The notes: generated by a model not told the origin, from the sequence alone. Shown: positions 14,346 through 23,234, numbered from the stretch's first letter. The stretch: DNA of 38,444 nt from Sphingobium sp. (GCA_017984895.1 JAGNYO010000021.1:1-38444), one strand, 5' to 3'. Translations and numbers: made by a program.

Positions 14346-14374
14346 TAGATAGAACAAAGCCCTGCATTTTTCAA
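14346..14374 (-). promoter_or_regulatory. Sigma-70 promoter of the putative small RNA
   Basis: On the minus strand TTGAAA (14374-14369) and TATCTA (14351-14346) are separated by exactly 17 nt. This places transcription start near 14340-14338, right at the first stem of the predicted RNA. Confidence 0.6.
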
Positions 14375-14383
14375 CCCGCTCAA

Positions 14384-14413
14384 TTGACGGAACCGCGTAA
14401 AAGATTCCGTCAA
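14384..14413 (-). terminator. Stem-loop after sapC
   Basis: A perfect 9-bp inverted repeat TTGACGGAA / TTCCGTCAA with a 12-nt loop lies 9 nt beyond the sapC stop codon. No T run follows, so it is either a 3'-end stabilising structure or a weak terminator that separates sapC from the small RNA promoter. Confidence 0.5.
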
Positions 14414-14421
14414 TGTCTCGT

Positions 14422-15204
14422 TCAGTTTACCGCTTCCGGCGCTTTCACCTGAGGCATCTTACCCTGGTCTACCTGCTGCTGGAAAATTTCGCGCATAAGC
14501 TGGAGCGAGAAGAGGTGGGCATGGATCAGCGGCAGCATGCCGTTCTGGTTGATCTTGCGGAGCTGATCGCCACGCAGATCCCTCAATTTCTCTTCGTTGA
14601 CCATCTGGAAACCGCGATAGACGAAGGGCTGTTCGTTGCCGGGAACCTGAATGGCGACCTCGCCATCCATCAGCAGGTCCATTTCCTTCAGATCCTTCAT
14701 GAACAGGCCGGTGCGGTGCGCGGCTGTTTCGAAGTCCTCGCAGAATTTGAGGATGTTTTGCGTCAGTTCGGTTGGCTTGCCGTCATCGAGCAGCGCATCG
14801 CCGTCCTCAAACTCTCCCAGCGTTTCGGAACTGGGATCAAAGCAGAGGGACAACTCGTCGCTATCCGGCCGCAGCTTGGCCAGCATCCAGGGATAGCGCC
14901 GGACATAGGCTGGCACATAAGTGTTGCCCCGCAGCTTGCCGTCGTCATCGAGGAAGGTATTCACGCCTTCGTTGAGGCCCATCAGTGCCAGGGGCACCGG
15001 CTCGTCGCCAGACGAGAAGATAATCGGCACGAAGCGCTGCGCGGCGACGAATTCGTCCACCGTCAGCGGCACGGCATGCTGATCCTTGAGAAAGGGCGCG
15101 GCATCGGCGGGCTTCATCCGCAGCTTGGCGTGCTCGTTACTGTTGAGCGGAACGAGCTGGTTATAGAAAATCGGCAGGTTGCTTGCCTGAGGAGCGGCGG
15201 CCAT
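14422..15204 (-). CDS. SapC family protein
   Basis: A 260-residue soluble protein without a signal peptide. The blocks NLPIFYNQLVPLNSNEHAKLRMKP, FVPIIFSSGDEPVPLALMGLNEGVNTFLDDDG, TYVPAYVRRYPWMLA, CFDPSSETLGEFEDGDALLDDGKPTELTQNILKFCEDFE and the C-terminal VNEEKLRDLRGDQLRKINQNGMLPLIHAHLFSLQLM are those of the SapC family (PF07277). The family was named after a Campylobacter S-layer-associated protein; in sphingomonads it often accompanies TonB receptor loci and its function is unknown. A strong AGGAGA precedes the ATG. No receptor gene is adjacent here. Confidence 0.9.
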   Translation of the reverse strand: MAAAPQASNLPIFYNQLVPLNSNEHAKLRMKPADAAPFLKDQHAVPLTVDEFVAAQRFVPIIFSSGDEPVPLALMGLNEGVNTFLDDDGKLRGNTYVPAYVRRYPWMLAKLRPDSDELSLCFDPSSETLGEFEDGDALLDDGKPTELTQNILKFCEDFETAAHRTGLFMKDLKEMDLLMDGEVAIQVPGNEQPFVYRGFQMVNEEKLRDLRGDQLRKINQNGMLPLIHAHLFSLQLMREIFQQQVDQGKMPQVKAPEAVN

Positions 15205-15280
15205 GAAAAAAATCTCCTAGATGATGTTCCGAAGCCTGTGCCGCGGAATTTTGACTATATTGTGTCGGCGGATACTGCGC

Positions 15281-16735
15281 TCACCCTTCGCTGGCAAGCG
15301 GGATGAGCTTGCCGGGGTTCATCAGCCCTTGCGGATCGAGCGCCTGCTTGATCGCGCGCAGGGCGTGAACGCGCGCGGGCGGCCCCAGCCGTGCGAGTTC
15401 GGCCCGCTTGGACTGACCGATGCCATGCTCGGCAGAGATGGAACCGCCAGCCGCAACCACCAGATCATGCACATACCGGCGTATATCGAGGCCAGTGTCG
15501 TTGAACCATGCCGTGAAATCCGGTGTTCCAGCGGGTGCGCGCACATGGAAATGCACGTTGCCATCGCCCAGATGTCCATAGGACGTGGCAGTCGTCCCGG
15601 GAAAACGGGCAACGCAGGCCGCAGCGGCATCCAGCATGAAGTCCGGCATGTCGTCGATCGGTACGCTCACGTCGAAGGGGATCGGGAAGCCTGCCGCGCG
15701 TTCGGCCTCGGGGATGGTTTCGCGGATGTGCCAGAAGGCCCTCGATTGCGCCTCGTTCTGCGCTATTGCGGCATCACGCACACCGAGCGTCTCATCCGCC
15801 ATAATATCCGCCAGCACGGCCTCCATGCGCCCGCGCCCATCATCCCCCATCCCGCTGAGATCGAATTCGATGAGGGCGTTCCAGGGCGCCAGCGTGGAGA
15901 GAGGAGGGCGTGTGTCGGGGATATGGGCGATGACATTGCCGACAGCATCCGCCGCCATGACCTCGAATCCCTCGATGATCGGGCCTAAGCGCCGCTCCAG
16001 CACACGCAGCAGTTTGAGGGCGTCATGCGGGCGGTCCATACCGAACCAGGCGGTCGCGCTGGCTGATACCAGGGGCACCAGCCTCAGCGTCGCGGCGGTG
16101 ACGATGCCAAGCGTGCCCTCCGCCCCGATCAGCAACTGCTTGAGGTCGTAGCCGCGATTGTCCTTCTTCAGCGCGACCAGCCCGGCATGGATGCTGCCAT
16201 CGGGCAGGACCGCCTCGATACCGTCGACCAACCCGCGCATGGTGCCATGGCGCAGCACCTGGGTGCCACCGGCGTTGGTGGAAATTAGGCCGCCGATGGT
16301 AGCGGAGCCTTTCGCCCCGAGACTCAAGGGAAAGCGCCTGCCTGCCTGCTCCGCGGCTTCATGCAGGGTGGAAAGGATCACGCCCGCTTCGCACACGGCC
16401 TGATTGGCGGCGGGGCTGATCGAGCGGATGCTGTTCATGCGGCGCAGGGAGAGGATGAGGGCGCTGCCATCCTCGGGCGGGGTCGCGCCGCCCACCATCG
16501 ATGTATTGCCCCCTTGCGGCACCAGCGGCACAGTATGCTCCGCCGCAATGCGGACGCAGGCGGCGACTTCCTCGGTCGTAGCGGGTGCGATGATCGCCGC
16601 ACTGTGGCCATGATAGCGCCCGCGCCAGTCGGTCAGCCAGGGGGCGATATCGTCGGCATCGGTAATGATCCCCTTTGCCCCGACTATCCGGGCAAAGGCA
16701 TCGAGCGGAAGGGAAGAGGCTAAGGTCTGTGTCAT
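15281..16735 (-). CDS. FAD-linked 2-hydroxyacid dehydrogenase (GlcD / D-2-hydroxyglutarate dehydrogenase type)
   Basis: A 484-residue flavoprotein. The PCMH-type FAD domain spans about residues 35-220, with VPLVPQGGNTSMVGGATPPEDGSALILSLRRMN and LGAKGSATIGGLISTNAGGTQVLRHGTMRGLV binding the cofactor. The C-terminal half has the metal/substrate motif SYGHLGDGNVHFHVRAP, the HGIGQSKRAEL signature and the ending ALDPQGLMNPGKLIP. These mark the GlcD/D2HGDH branch, which oxidises D-2-hydroxyacids such as D-lactate, glycolate or D-2-hydroxyglutarate and passes electrons to a carrier. No glcE/glcF partners are nearby, so a single-subunit D-2-hydroxyglutarate or D-lactate dehydrogenase is more likely. 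The start is the ATG at 16735. Confidence 0.9.
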   Translation of the reverse strand: MTQTLASSLPLDAFARIVGAKGIITDADDIAPWLTDWRGRYHGHSAAIIAPATTEEVAACVRIAAEHTVPLVPQGGNTSMVGGATPPEDGSALILSLRRMNSIRSISPAANQAVCEAGVILSTLHEAAEQAGRRFPLSLGAKGSATIGGLISTNAGGTQVLRHGTMRGLVDGIEAVLPDGSIHAGLVALKKDNRGYDLKQLLIGAEGTLGIVTAATLRLVPLVSASATAWFGMDRPHDALKLLRVLERRLGPIIEGFEVMAADAVGNVIAHIPDTRPPLSTLAPWNALIEFDLSGMGDDGRGRMEAVLADIMADETLGVRDAAIAQNEAQSRAFWHIRETIPEAERAAGFPIPFDVSVPIDDMPDFMLDAAAACVARFPGTTATSYGHLGDGNVHFHVRAPAGTPDFTAWFNDTGLDIRRYVHDLVVAAGGSISAEHGIGQSKRAELARLGPPARVHALRAIKQALDPQGLMNPGKLIPLASEG

Positions 16736-16826
16736 GATGCTTCTATTGCGCCAATTCACCTATTGTTCAACAGCACCCGACTATGCCAACACGGCAGGCA
16801 CTTGTGGAAAAACCCTTGGAACAGGC

Positions 16827-17324
16827 GTGACACCCTTCTCGATGTTACTTTTATCAGGTCTGGCGATTGGGGTTGGCTCAGTTTCCGAGGGCCCCGCCGC
16901 GCGTTTGGCCCCGGAACAGTGGACCATGCCCGGGAAAGCCGAAGGCCGGGATTTCCGTCTGGCACAGGCGACGATCGAGCAGCGCGTCATCATCCGGGTG
17001 CCGCTGATGCGCCGTCCGCCGCCTCCGCCCAGGGAGAACGAGGAATGGGAGGAGCGCAAGGGGCCGAAGTGCATCGACCTCAAACGGCTGCGCGCCGCTG
17101 CCGTGACCTCTCCGCGCGGGGTGGACCTGATGCTGTCAGGGCGAGAGCGTATCCGCGCCCTGCTGGGGCGGGAGTGTCGCCCGGCTGATCTCTATTCCGG
17201 CCTTTATATCCAGCCCAATGAGGACGGTGCGCTGTGCGCAGGAAGGGACAGGGTGCTCTCGCGCAGCGGAGCGGATTGCCCGATCCGTAAGCTGGTGCGC
17301 ATGGTGCGGGAAGAGAGCGAGTAA
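16827..17324 (+). CDS. Unrecognised exported protein with four cysteines
   Basis: I do not recognise this family. From GTG at 16827 (GGA 6 nt upstream) the product is 165 residues and begins with a signal-like hydrophobic stretch (FSMLLLSGLAIGVGSVSEG); ATG at 16842 is the alternative start. After the signal comes a proline run inside RRPPPPPRENEEWEERKGPKC, then a C-terminal part with four cysteines (KC, EC, LC and DC contexts), which could form two disulfides in the periplasm, and ends VRMVREESE. It is divergent from the FAD-linked oxidase. Codon use looks like its neighbours. Such short Pro/Cys proteins are often annotated as hypothetical in sphingomonads. Confidence 0.7.
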   Translation: MTPFSMLLLSGLAIGVGSVSEGPAARLAPEQWTMPGKAEGRDFRLAQATIEQRVIIRVPLMRRPPPPPRENEEWEERKGPKCIDLKRLRAAAVTSPRGVDLMLSGRERIRALLGRECRPADLYSGLYIQPNEDGALCAGRDRVLSRSGADCPIRKLVRMVREESE

Positions 17325-17447
17325 ATCCGCCCGCGCATTTTCTGCCGCTCCTGCCGGATTTCCTTGACAAATTGAGTCTGATTGGCCATCAGCCCGCCCT
17401 GAGCAGATGGCCTTTTGCCACCGCGCAATGATAATCCCGGAAACTGA

Positions 17448-18860
17448 ATGAATTTTGCCGATCTCGGCCTGTCCGAAGAGTTGATGAAGGCCGTTACCGA
17501 GGCCGGATACGACACGCCCACGCCGATTCAGGCTCAGGCGATCCCTTCCGTGCTGATGATGCGCGATCTGATCGGCATCGCCCAGACGGGGACCGGCAAG
17601 ACGGCTAGCTTTGTGCTGCCGATGATCGACATTCTCGCTCATGGCCGCAGCCGTGCACGCATGCCGCGCAGCCTGATCCTGGAGCCGACGCGCGAACTCG
17701 CCGCCCAGGTGGCCGAAAATTTCGAGAAATACGGCAAATATCACAAGCTCAACATGGCGCTGCTGATCGGCGGAGTATCGATGGGCGATCACGTGAACGC
17801 GCTGGAAAAAGGCGATGACGTGCTGATCGCCACGCCGGGCCGGCTGATGGACTTGTTCGGTCGGGGCAATATCCTGCTCACCGGCTGCGGCCTGCTGGTG
17901 ATCGATGAGGCGGACCGGATGCTCGACATGGGCTTTATCCCCGATATCGAGGAGATCTGCACCAAGTTGCCCGCCCAGCGGCAGACGCTGCTTTTTTCGG
18001 CCACCATGCCGCCGCCGATCAAAAAGCTGAGCGACAAGTTCCTCTCCAATCCCAAATATGTCGAGGTAGCGCGTCCGGCGACCGCCTCAGCTACCATTAC
18101 GCAGTGGCTGGTCAAGGTCGATGCACGCAAGAAGCTCGACCGGCTCATTGATCTGCTGCGCGCGGACGATGTGACCAACGCGATCGTATTTTGCAATCGC
18201 AAGACGACGGTGCGGGATCTTAACAAGAGTCTGCAACGGCAGGGATTCTCGTCGGGCGAAATCCATGGCGATATCGATCAGAACGCACGGATTGCCGAAT
18301 TGGAGCGGTTCAAGTCGGGTGATGTGACGATCCTTGTCGCGTCGGATGTCGCGGCGCGCGGGCTGGATATCAAGGGCGTATCCCATGTGTTCAACTTCGA
18401 TGCGCCCTGGCACCCGGATGATTATGTCCACCGCATCGGCCGCACCGGCCGCGCGGGGGCGAAAGGCGCGGCCTATACGTTCGTGACGAAGGCCGATGCC
18501 GAAGCGATCGACAATATTCAGAAGCTCATCGGAACATCGATTGATTACGCCGCCGGTGGTCCCGTTAGCGACGACGCTGGCGAAGAAACCGAGGAAGCGC
18601 CCAAGCCACGCGGTCGGGGCGGACGTGCGGCAAAATCAACCACCGCCAAGCCAGTCAAGGACCAGCCGCCCGCCGCCGCAACAACCGCCGCAGCCACGCC
18701 CGAAGCGGAACGGAAGCCAGAGCGTCGCCGCTATCGGGATGAGGAGCCGCGTGCCGATCGCGCCCGCGCACCGCGTTATCAGGATGTCGATGGCACCAGC
18801 GAGGACGGCGCATGGAACGGCCCGGTGCCCGATTTCCTGAGCTTCGGCTTCACCGGCTGA
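17448..18860 (+). CDS. DEAD-box RNA helicase (RhlE-like)
   Basis: A 470-residue RNA helicase with every core motif. They are the Q motif ([14 protein letters not shown], near residue 25), Walker A AQTGTGKT (45-52), PTRELA, TPGRL, DEAD (152-155), SAT in [11 protein letters not shown], the ARGLDIKG block and [10 protein letters not shown]. The C-terminal tail of about 95 residues is basic and Ala/Pro-rich ([14 protein letters not shown]...), as in RhlE-type helicases where it adds RNA binding. These enzymes unwind structured RNA in ribosome assembly or mRNA decay, often in the cold. The ATG at 17448 has only a weak GGAAAC upstream. It ends about 75 nt before the tRNA gene. Confidence 0.93.
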   Translation: MNFADLGLSEELMKAVTEAGYDTPTPIQAQAIPSVLMMRDLIGIAQTGTGKTASFVLPMIDILAHGRSRARMPRSLILEPTRELAAQVAENFEKYGKYHKLNMALLIGGVSMGDHVNALEKGDDVLIATPGRLMDLFGRGNILLTGCGLLVIDEADRMLDMGFIPDIEEICTKLPAQRQTLLFSATMPPPIKKLSDKFLSNPKYVEVARPATASATITQWLVKVDARKKLDRLIDLLRADDVTNAIVFCNRKTTVRDLNKSLQRQGFSSGEIHGDIDQNARIAELERFKSGDVTILVASDVAARGLDIKGVSHVFNFDAPWHPDDYVHRIGRTGRAGAKGAAYTFVTKADAEAIDNIQKLIGTSIDYAAGGPVSDDAGEETEEAPKPRGRGGRAAKSTTAKPVKDQPPAAATTAAATPEAERKPERRRYRDEEPRADRARAPRYQDVDGTSEDGAWNGPVPDFLSFGFTG

Positions 18861-18936
18861 GGCAGCGGTTTCGCTCCTCTAAAATGCGAAATTGCCGTTG
18901 CCATGCCCTTCGGCCTCGCTTATAGGCGGGCGCCTC

Positions 18937-19012
<76 letters not shown>

Positions 19013-19039
19013 TTTTTCCAATATTGTCGGAGGGTCGTC

Positions 19040-19570
19040 ATGCCGCTCTACGAGTTTGACGGCCACGCGCCGAAGCTGCCAACAGACGGTTCCGCATGGG
19101 TTGCGCCCTCGGCCGATCTCATCGGGGACGTGTATCTGGCCGAGGACGCGAGTGTGTGGTTCGGCGCGGTCATCAGGGCCGACAATACGCGCATCAGTGT
19201 CGGTAAAAGCAGTAATATTCAGGAGCAGTGCGTGCTCCACAGCGATGAAGGCGTCCCCTGCACTATCGGTGAGGGCGTCACCATAGGCCATCATGTCATG
19301 CTGCATGGCTGCACTATCGGCGATTATACGCTCATCGGCATGGGAGCTACCATCCTCAATCGCGCGTCGATCCCTGCCAACTGTATTGTCGGGGCCGGCG
19401 CACTAGTAACAGAGGGCAAGAGCTTCGAACCGGGCAGCCTCATTGTCGGTGTGCCCGCCAAGGCTATCCGGCAACTGGACGATACGGCCATTGCTGCATT
19501 GCGCACTTCGGCACAGCATTATGTGAACAAGGCGAAGGCCTTTGCGGACGGGCTAAAGCGGGTCGGCTGA
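19040..19570 (+). CDS. Gamma carbonic anhydrase family protein
   Basis: A 176-residue left-handed beta-helix protein with hexapeptide repeats from about residue 20 to 145. The zinc-binding histidines of gamma carbonic anhydrases are visible in CVLHSDEG and [16 protein letters not shown], along with the conserved [32 protein letters not shown] block. The C-terminal helix ends [17 protein letters not shown]. Family members form trimers; some hydrate CO2, others (YrdA/PaaY) act differently. The start at 19040 has GGAGGG upstream; the longer frame runs back into the tRNA gene and is not real. Confidence 0.92.
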   Translation: MPLYEFDGHAPKLPTDGSAWVAPSADLIGDVYLAEDASVWFGAVIRADNTRISVGKSSNIQEQCVLHSDEGVPCTIGEGVTIGHHVMLHGCTIGDYTLIGMGATILNRASIPANCIVGAGALVTEGKSFEPGSLIVGVPAKAIRQLDDTAIAALRTSAQHYVNKAKAFADGLKRVG

Positions 19571-19583
19571 TCCTGCAACGCGC

Positions 19584-20003
19584 TTATTTGTCTACGCCCT
19601 TCAGCTTTCCCCATGTCCGCGCGGCGGTATAGCCAAGATAGCCTGTTCCGAACAGGGTATAGAGCGGTTCGGGTATCCCGGTAAGATAGGCGTTCATACC
19701 GGCGGAGATATTGTCCGCCATGTCCGGCTGTGTGGCGGCGATAAGGCCCATCGGTATCGACCAGAGCAACAGCACATACATGACATAGAGGAAGGCTGGC
19801 CGGGCGCGGCTGGTCCATGGGTCGGCCGATTGGGCCTCGGCGAGGATGGCGGAAAGCTGTGTGCGGATGGCTTCCATCTCCTGCGCGCCCTGCAATTTCA
19901 GCAGTTCGAGCTTGGCGGCATCGCGCGCCTTCGGGTCGGGGATGATCTTGTCGATGATCCCCGCGATGGGGCTGATGAGGGCTTCGAGAAGGGCCACGGT
20001 CAT
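19584..20003 (-). CDS. Three-TM holin of gene-transfer-agent type
   Basis: A 139-residue membrane protein. The N-terminus (MTVALLEALISPIAGIIDKIIPDPKARDAAKLELLKLQ) is amphipathic. The block AQSADPWTSRARPAFLYVMYVLLLWSIPMGLI follows, and the end LTGIPEPLYTLFGTGYLGYTAARTWGKLKG is typical of the GTA_holin_3TM family (PF11351). Holins make lesions in the inner membrane that let an endolysin reach the peptidoglycan. It starts 28 nt after the GH108 endolysin gene on the same strand. I chose the ATG at 20003, with AAGGA upstream; the longer frame is antisense of the neighbour. Confidence 0.85.
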   Translation of the reverse strand: MTVALLEALISPIAGIIDKIIPDPKARDAAKLELLKLQGAQEMEAIRTQLSAILAEAQSADPWTSRARPAFLYVMYVLLLWSIPMGLIAATQPDMADNISAGMNAYLTGIPEPLYTLFGTGYLGYTAARTWGKLKGVDK

Positions 20004-20031
20004 ATCCTTTCCTGTGGGGGTGGGTTCGGGG

Positions 20032-20574
20032 TCATCCGATCCGGTTGGCGAGCCAGCCGTAGACGAACGCTTCGTTCTCGGGTCGCCCCTCCGCAAGCGC
20101 GATATACCGTTCCCCACGCAGGGCCTGCATCGCTTTGAGGAGCGCCGCCTCGCCCTTCATGCCACGCACCGAAAGAAAGCGTGTGAGGGCGTTTATGGTC
20201 ACGGAGCCAATCATGCCATCGGGCGTAAGATCTGGATAATCCCGGCCATTGCGGTTGAGGGCGTTCAGCGCACGCTGGAGGAAGCGGATGGCGACTGCCT
20301 GGCCCATGTTGACGCCCGCATCGAGCAATTCCTGGGCGATCCGAGGCGCTATCGGCGCTATGGCATCAAAGCGGGGCGCTTCCCAGTAGAGAGCGCGATA
20401 AATGCGCTCCGCTGCCGCGCGCGGCAGCAAACGCATTTCGCCCGCATAGCCATTGGCACGGGCCACTGCTTCGGTGATCCCCCATCGGGTCGGCCCGCCC
20501 CGATCCGCTCTGTGATCACTATAGTCGCCCTCGCGCGCGATCAACTGGTCGAGCCAAGATGTGATGTCTGCCAT
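20032..20574 (-). CDS. GH108 endolysin (N-acetylmuramidase)
   Basis: A 180-residue peptidoglycan hydrolase. The GH108 signature is near the N-terminus: LIAREGDYSDHRADRGGPTRWGITEAVARANG, with the catalytic glutamate in REGDYSDH. The second half, RIAQELLDAGVNMGQAVAIRFLQRALN...DLTPDGMIGSVT, is the peptidoglycan-binding-like C-terminal domain of the family. No signal peptide is present, so export depends on the adjacent holin. A strong AAGGAG precedes the ATG. In Rhodobacter capsulatus the same two-gene lysis module releases gene transfer agent particles and lies outside the main GTA cluster. No phage structural genes are in this window. Confidence 0.9.
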   Translation of the reverse strand: MADITSWLDQLIAREGDYSDHRADRGGPTRWGITEAVARANGYAGEMRLLPRAAAERIYRALYWEAPRFDAIAPIAPRIAQELLDAGVNMGQAVAIRFLQRALNALNRNGRDYPDLTPDGMIGSVTINALTRFLSVRGMKGEAALLKAMQALRGERYIALAEGRPENEAFVYGWLANRIG

Positions 20575-20771
20575 ATTAATCTCCTTGGCCGGAGCAACTA
20601 ACCTATATGGTTATATGTAGGACAGCGAAATCCCCTTCCTCGACCCACGCGCCGAGGGAACGCAACAATATGCCGCTCCATACGTTTCCTGACGGGGAAA
20701 GATCTGCGTTGGTCCATCTATAGTCGGACTGGTCCTCTTTCCCGGCGGGTTCAGCGAGCGAGGAGCATCTC

Positions 20772-22085
20772 TTGGCGAATTTCATGTTTGCGACCGGGAT
20801 CGAAAATAGCATCCCGACCATTCATAACGGGCGCACCCGTGTCGATCAGATGGAAGTATGCGGCCATTATCGCCACTGGCGCACGGATTTCGATCTGGTT
20901 GAGGATCTGGGCATTCGCTATCTTCGCTTCGGTCCACCGCTGCACAAATGTTTTCTCGGACCCGGCCGCTATGACTGGGAATTTGCCGATCTTGCCCTCA
21001 ATGACCTGCGCCGGCGTGATATCACACCGATAGTCGACTTGTGCCATTTCGGCGTGCCGGACTGGATCGGCAATTTCCAGAACCCCGATTTCCCACTGCT
21101 ATTCTCCCGCTATGCCGCCGATTTCGCCGAGCGCTATCACTGGGTCCAGCTCTATACCCCGGTCAACGAGATGTTCATCTGCGCGGTTTTTTCGGCGCTC
21201 TATGGCTGGTGGAACGAACAGATGACGAGCGACCGCGCCTTCGTCACCGCTCTCAAGCATATCGTGAAGGCCAATGTGCTGGCGATGCAGGAAATATTGA
21301 AGCGCCGGGCCGACGCAATTTTCATCCAGAGCGAGTCTTCGGAATATTTCCATGCGGACAGCCCTGCCGCCATTGGTCCGGCGGAAATCATGAACTCTCG
21401 TCGCTTCCTCTCGCTCGATCTCAATTATGGCCGCAGGGTCAACAGCGAGATGTACGAATATCTACTCGATAACGGCATGACCAAAGAAGAATATCATTTC
21501 TTCCTGGGCAACCGCCTGAAGCAGCACTGCATATTGGGCAATGATTATTACTGGACCAATGAGCACCGGGTCCATGAAGATGGCCGCACCTGGGCAGCGG
21601 GCGAGATATTCGGCTATAGCGAAATCACCCGCCAATATTATGATCGCTATGGCTTGCCGGTAATGCATACCGAAACCAATTTCCGGGAAGGGCCGAACGG
21701 CGACGAGGCGGTGAACTGGCTGTGGAAGGAGTGGGCCAATGTCCTGCGCCTGCGCAATATCGGCATTCCTACGGTCGGATTCACCTGGTATTCGCTGACC
21801 GATCAGGTGGACTGGGACAGCGCCCTGCGCGAGCAGAACGGCAATGTAAACCCGCTTGGCCTCTATGATCTTGATCGTAATATCCGCGCCGTCGGCAAAG
21901 CGTATAAACAGCTTATTCGCGACTGGCGCGATGTGCTGCCCGCGCAAAGCGTCTGTCTCGTAGTGCCGCTGGTCCCGCCCTCGCGCGCTGAGGCGCAGCA
22001 GGCGCGCGATCAGGAAGCGTCAGCCAGCGACATGATGAGCCGCAGGCCGCCTGACGAGCGCGTGACAGATGAGGTGGGCCAATGA
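20772..22085 (+). CDS. GH1-like glycoside hydrolase
   Basis: A 437-residue TIM-barrel protein of the GH1 (beta-glucosidase) type. The acid/base glutamate lies in LYTPVNEMFICAVFSALYGWW and the likely nucleophile in LPVMHTETNFREG. Both are present but in diverged contexts (NEM rather than NEP, TETN rather than TENG), so the substrate may be unusual. It has no signal peptide and a C-terminal extension of about 50 polar residues (SRAEAQQARDQEASASDMMSRRPPDERV). The start is TTG at 20772 with AGGAG 6 nt upstream; the next ATG at 20784 is too far from it. Its stop overlaps the dgoD-like start by 4 nt. It is a distant relative of the N-terminal half of the fusion at 23622-25832. Confidence 0.82.
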   Translation: MANFMFATGIENSIPTIHNGRTRVDQMEVCGHYRHWRTDFDLVEDLGIRYLRFGPPLHKCFLGPGRYDWEFADLALNDLRRRDITPIVDLCHFGVPDWIGNFQNPDFPLLFSRYAADFAERYHWVQLYTPVNEMFICAVFSALYGWWNEQMTSDRAFVTALKHIVKANVLAMQEILKRRADAIFIQSESSEYFHADSPAAIGPAEIMNSRRFLSLDLNYGRRVNSEMYEYLLDNGMTKEEYHFFLGNRLKQHCILGNDYYWTNEHRVHEDGRTWAAGEIFGYSEITRQYYDRYGLPVMHTETNFREGPNGDEAVNWLWKEWANVLRLRNIGIPTVGFTWYSLTDQVDWDSALREQNGNVNPLGLYDLDRNIRAVGKAYKQLIRDWRDVLPAQSVCLVVPLVPPSRAEAQQARDQEASASDMMSRRPPDERVTDEVGQ

Positions 22086-23218
22086 AAATCGACCGGATCG
22101 AGACATTCTTCGTCCTGCCGCGGTGGCTGTTCGTGCGGGTCGAGGCGCAAGGTGCGATCGGCTGGGGCGAGGCGAGTCTTGAGGGCCATGCCGAGGCGGT
22201 CGCGGGCGCCCTGGAGGCGCTGGCAGAGCGCTTTACCGGGCACGATGCTTTCATGATCGAGGATATATGGCAAATTGGCTATCGCGGCGGTTTCTATCGG
22301 GGTGGGCCGGTGCTGATGAGTGCGCTGTCCGGGCTTGATCAGGCCTTATGGGATCTTAAGGGCAAGGCGCTGGGCTTGCCCGCATGGCAGATGCTGGGCG
22401 GCAAGGTGCGCGATAAGGTGCGCGCTTATGCCTGGATTGGGGGAGATCGGCCGGACGAGATCGGCGAGGCTGCTGCTGCGCGGCGCGCGCAAGGATTTTC
22501 CGCGGTCAAGATGAACGCGACGGCGGAGCTGGACTTTCTTGGCACGCCGCGCCTGCTGGATGATGTTGTGCGCCGGGTGGAAGCGGCGCAGGGCGCAGGT
22601 ATGGATGTAGGGCTGGATTTTCATGGCCGGTTGCACAAGCCGATGGCCAAACAGCTCGCACGGCTACTGGAACCGCTCGGCCTGCTGTTCATCGAGGAGC
22701 CGCTGTTGTCCGAAAACCCGGAAGGAATCACGCAGATCAGCCAACTGGTAAGCACCCCGATCGCACTGGGGGAGAGGCTCTATTCCCGCTGGGATTTCAA
22801 ACCCTTTCTGGTGTCAGGCGCGGTCGATATCATTCAGCCTGACCTGAGCCATGCCGGGGGTCTGAGCGAATGCCGGCGTATCGCGGCAATGGCGGAGGCT
22901 TATGATGTCGCTGTGGCACCGCACTGCCCGCTGGGACCGCTGGCGCTGGGTGCGTGCCTCCAGCTTGCCGCCTGCGCGCCCAATGTGGTGCTCCAGGAAA
23001 TGTCGCTCGGCATTCACTACAATGTGGGGCACGACCTGCTCAGCTTTGTGACCAACCCGGTGGCGCTGAGCGCGGTAGAGGGATACCTGCCGATCCCTCA
23101 AGGGCCGGGGCTGGGCATCGAGATTGACGAAGCCGCCGTGCGGGAGGCTGACCGGACCCGCCATCGCTGGCGCAATCCGGTGTGGCGATCCTCGGACGGA
23201 GGCTTTGCCGAATGGTGA
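22082..23218 (+). CDS. dgoD: D-galactonate dehydratase family protein (DgoD-like)
   Basis: A 378-residue enolase-superfamily enzyme. It closely follows E. coli DgoD in wording and length: PRWLFVRVEAQGAIGWGEASLEG, GFYRGGPVLMSALSGLDQALWDLKGKALGLPAWQMLGG, AYAWIGGDRPDEI, the metal ligand region LDFHGRLHKPMAKQL, LFIEEPLL, ALGERLYSRWDF, IIQPDLSHAGGLSECRRIA, VAPHCPLGPLALGACLQLA and a matching C-terminus ending WRNPVWR...AEW. DgoD removes water from D-galactonate to give 2-keto-3-deoxygalactonate. Coupling to a GH1-like gene (4-nt overlap) suggests use of a galactose-containing glycoside or polymer, but no kinase or aldolase of the pathway is in the window. Confidence 0.87.
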   Translation: MKIDRIETFFVLPRWLFVRVEAQGAIGWGEASLEGHAEAVAGALEALAERFTGHDAFMIEDIWQIGYRGGFYRGGPVLMSALSGLDQALWDLKGKALGLPAWQMLGGKVRDKVRAYAWIGGDRPDEIGEAAAARRAQGFSAVKMNATAELDFLGTPRLLDDVVRRVEAAQGAGMDVGLDFHGRLHKPMAKQLARLLEPLGLLFIEEPLLSENPEGITQISQLVSTPIALGERLYSRWDFKPFLVSGAVDIIQPDLSHAGGLSECRRIAAMAEAYDVAVAPHCPLGPLALGACLQLAACAPNVVLQEMSLGIHYNVGHDLLSFVTNPVALSAVEGYLPIPQGPGLGIEIDEAAVREADRTRHRWRNPVWRSSDGGFAEW

Positions 23219-23234
23219 AGCCCTGGCGCGCTGT

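Noticed and set aside
19584-20574. Prophage remnant
   Set aside because: Only the holin/endolysin pair is present, on ordinary base composition, and the types are those of gene transfer agents; no other phage genes flank it.
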